This document shows positions 62,557-64,000 of a stretch of 64,000 bases of DNA, piece by piece. Source of the stretch: Chelatococcus caeni (GTDB lineage Bacteria; Pseudomonadota; Alphaproteobacteria; Rhizobiales; Beijerinckiaceae); the NCBI RefSeq assembly GCF_014196925.1, contig NZ_JACIEN010000001.1, forward strand, positions 930,001 through 994,000, written 5' to 3'. The position numbers and the translations under genes were made by a program. How positions within the stretch are numbered: the stretch's first letter is position 1; every line of letters starts with the position of its first letter. The notes under the pieces are model-generated. The model saw only the letters and a program-made list of their open reading frames with translations. It did no database searches and was not told the DNA's origin.

Positions 62557-62907
62557 ATGTCTTCGATCGAACGCATCGGCGTCGGCCCGCGCATGAGCGA
62601 GGCGGTGGCCTTCGGCAATCTCGTCTTCCTCTCCGGCGAGGTCGCGGACGACACCTCGCAGGACACGGCCGGCCAGACGCGCCAGATCCTCGCCCAGATC
62701 GACGAGACGCTGAAGAAGGCCGGCACCGACAAGACCAAGATCCTCAAGGCCAACATCTGGCTGGCCGACATGGCCGATTTCGCCAAGATGAACGAGGTGT
62801 GGGACGCCTGGGTGCCGCAGGGCAACACGCCGGCCCGCGCCACCGTCGAGGCCAAGCTCGCGACCCCGGCCTACCGGGTCGAGATCATGGTGGTCGCGGC
62901 GCGCTGA
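62557..62907 (+). CDS. RidA/YjgF-family protein
   Basis: A 116-residue YjgF/RidA protein. Canonical RidA enzymes hydrolyse reactive enamine/imine intermediates from PLP enzymes. The family pattern is seen in 'AVAFGNLVFLSGEVADDTSQ', 'ILAQIDETLKKAGTDKTKIL' and 'PARATVEAKLATPAYRVEIM'. The Arg of 'PARATVEAKL' that binds the substrate carboxylate in RidA is present. The start is ATG 62557 behind CAGGAGTG; GTG 62551 is an alternative. A terminator follows. Confidence 0.9.
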   Translation: MSSIERIGVGPRMSEAVAFGNLVFLSGEVADDTSQDTAGQTRQILAQIDETLKKAGTDKTKILKANIWLADMADFAKMNEVWDAWVPQGNTPARATVEAKLATPAYRVEIMVVAAR

Positions 62908-62930
62908 GCCCCGGCCAGCGGCTGAGAACG

Positions 62931-62965
62931 AAAGGCGCGGCGCCCCGGTGCCGCGCCTTTTCTTT
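62931..62965 (+). terminator. Intrinsic terminator after the RidA gene
   Basis: AAAGGCGCGGC (62931-62941) pairs with GCCGCGCCTTT (62950-62960), followed by TCTTT. Confidence 0.82.
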
Positions 62966-63061
62966 GGGGCGCATCGCCCTTGCCGCGGCGCGGCAGCTTC
63001 ATCAGACTGTCAGAATGTCGGGCTAGGAGCAGCGCCTCACTCGGCCCCCTCATTGCAGAAG

Positions 63062-63919
63062 ATGCCGCAACCGACCGGAGGCAAGGTGCAGGCCGACGTC
63101 GCCCGTCTGAGGCACCGCTACGCGCGGCAGGTCACGATGCGGCTCGTCGCGAGCGACGAGCGGCTTCGCGACGCCTTTGCCGCGGTCCCGCGCGAGCGCT
63201 TCGTGGGACCAGGCCCCTGGCGCCTCGTGACGCCGTTCGGCAGCGAGATGACGCCCGATGCCGACCTGCGGCACGTCTATTCCGACATCGCGATCGAGTG
63301 CCATCCGGTGCGCGGCAGGGACGATGGCGAGCCCTCGCTGCACGCCCTCGGCATCGCGGCCCTCGGCCTTGGCGCCGGCCAGGCCGTCGCCCATGCCGGC
63401 TGTGGCACGGGCTACTACAGTGCGGTCATGGCCGAGCTCGTGGGCGGCGCCGGCCGCGTGGACGCCCATGAGGACGACCGCGTGCTCGCGGAGCGGGCAA
63501 GGTCCGCCCTCGCGCCGTGGCCGCAGGCGAGCGTGACGGAAATGCCGTCGGCGTCGTTGCCGGCCTACGACGCGGTCTATTGCGAGGCGGCCGGAACCGG
63601 CCCCGACGAGGCGTGGCTCGCGGCGGTGAAGGACGGCGGACGGATCGTCTTTCCGCTGACGGACGCCTTCGGGCGCGGCGCGCTCGTCTGCCTGTCGCGC
63701 CGGGGCGACGTCTTTGCCGTCGCGCCGCTCGCGCGCGTCACCGTCACGCCGCCGGCCTTGCCGGGCGGCGCCGGGGTCGATGCGCGTCTCGCCGAGGCTT
63801 CGGCAGCCGGCAGGCTCATGTCCGTTCGGGCGCTCTACCGGGGGGCGCCGTCCGTCTCCGATCCGGCGGTCGTCCGGGGCGACGGCTGGTGGCTTTCCTC
63901 GCGCCCGCTTGATCTCTAG
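63062..63919 (+). CDS. Protein-L-isoaspartate O-methyltransferase-like protein
   Basis: A SAM-dependent methyltransferase of the PCMT family with 285 residues from ATG 63062. The N-terminal pattern 'LRDAFAAVPRERFVGPGPWR' is typical. The SAM motif appears as 'AVAHAGCGTGYYSAVMAELV', with 'VDAHEDD' as the acidic ribose-binding strand end. The canonical 'GSGSGY' of PCMT is changed to 'GCGTGY'. The C-terminal 70 residues are an extension not found in E. coli Pcm. A true isoaspartate repair activity is not certain. Confidence 0.8.
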   Translation: MPQPTGGKVQADVARLRHRYARQVTMRLVASDERLRDAFAAVPRERFVGPGPWRLVTPFGSEMTPDADLRHVYSDIAIECHPVRGRDDGEPSLHALGIAALGLGAGQAVAHAGCGTGYYSAVMAELVGGAGRVDAHEDDRVLAERARSALAPWPQASVTEMPSASLPAYDAVYCEAAGTGPDEAWLAAVKDGGRIVFPLTDAFGRGALVCLSRRGDVFAVAPLARVTVTPPALPGGAGVDARLAEASAAGRLMSVRALYRGAPSVSDPAVVRGDGWWLSSRPLDL

Positions 63920-64000
63920 CGCAGCCGCCGGACGCAATTCCGACAACTTTTCGTCGATCCGCCGGAACCAACGGCTCCGTTCGGGTGTTGATCTGGCGAA

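Overview
The window is a contiguous piece of a high-GC chromosome from an alphaproteobacterium, most likely of the order Hyphomicrobiales (Rhizobiales). The evidence is the gene order glyA-nrdR-ribD-ribE-ribH-nusB-thiL, hppA, bamE, a ubiquinol-cytochrome c chaperone gene, DUF177-plsX-fabH-ihfA-merR and tRNA-Pro, plus an ldtR/L,D-transpeptidase pair, COX15, BA14K and DUF2842 proteins. I cannot name the genus. There is no rRNA operon, no intact phage, no insertion sequence and no CRISPR array.

Layout. 1-2.4 kb: cell-wall regulator LdtR and its probable target L,D-transpeptidase. 2.4-8.3 kb: one-carbon, riboflavin and thiamine genes with the regulators NrdR and NusB, many with overlapping start and stop codons. 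8.3-17 kb: an MFS carrier, the proton-pumping pyrophosphatase, envelope assembly (BamE), fatty-acid and phospholipid initiation (PlsX, FabH), IHF alpha and a MerR regulator. 17-22 kb: sparse DNA with tRNA-Pro(GGG), an RcnB-like protein, a repeat-rich BA14K protein and a cardiolipin synthase. 22-31.5 kb: an exopolysaccharide locus. It holds the initiating sugar-phosphate transferase, polymerase/ligase, glycosyltransferase, outer-membrane export lipoprotein, a GumC/Wzc-type co-polymerase with a dead kinase domain, a CelD-type acetyltransferase and a polysaccharide deacetylase. A flippase and a second CelD-type acetyltransferase lie apart at 48-50.8 kb.

31.5-46.3 kb: housekeeping and accessory metabolism, including COX15, two tandem O-acetylhomoserine sulfhydrylases, an ArsR-SRPBCC operon, ribosomal proteins L13 and S9, a rhodanese, an aldo/keto reductase and an LpxO-like hydroxylase. 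46.8 and 59.9 kb: isovaleryl-CoA dehydrogenase and an acyl-CoA (probably methylcrotonyl-CoA) carboxylase beta subunit, which would serve leucine breakdown. 50.8-53.7 kb: a GH25 muramidase, MgtE and a CAP-domain lipoprotein gene broken by a perfect 40-bp tandem duplication. 53.9-55.6 kb: a LuxR-LuxI quorum-sensing cassette of visibly lower GC, with a translationally coupled 71-residue protein of unknown function. 55.8-56.1 kb: a decayed phage head-morphogenesis gene fragment. The window ends with a sugar dehydrogenase, tRNA-Leu(GAG), lipB, an SDR, a RidA protein and a PCMT-like methyltransferase.

The least explained points are the 40-bp duplication, the small coupled quorum-sensing gene, an attenuator-like element in front of the exopolysaccharide co-polymerase gene, a structured glyA leader and several clean inverted repeats that look like operators.
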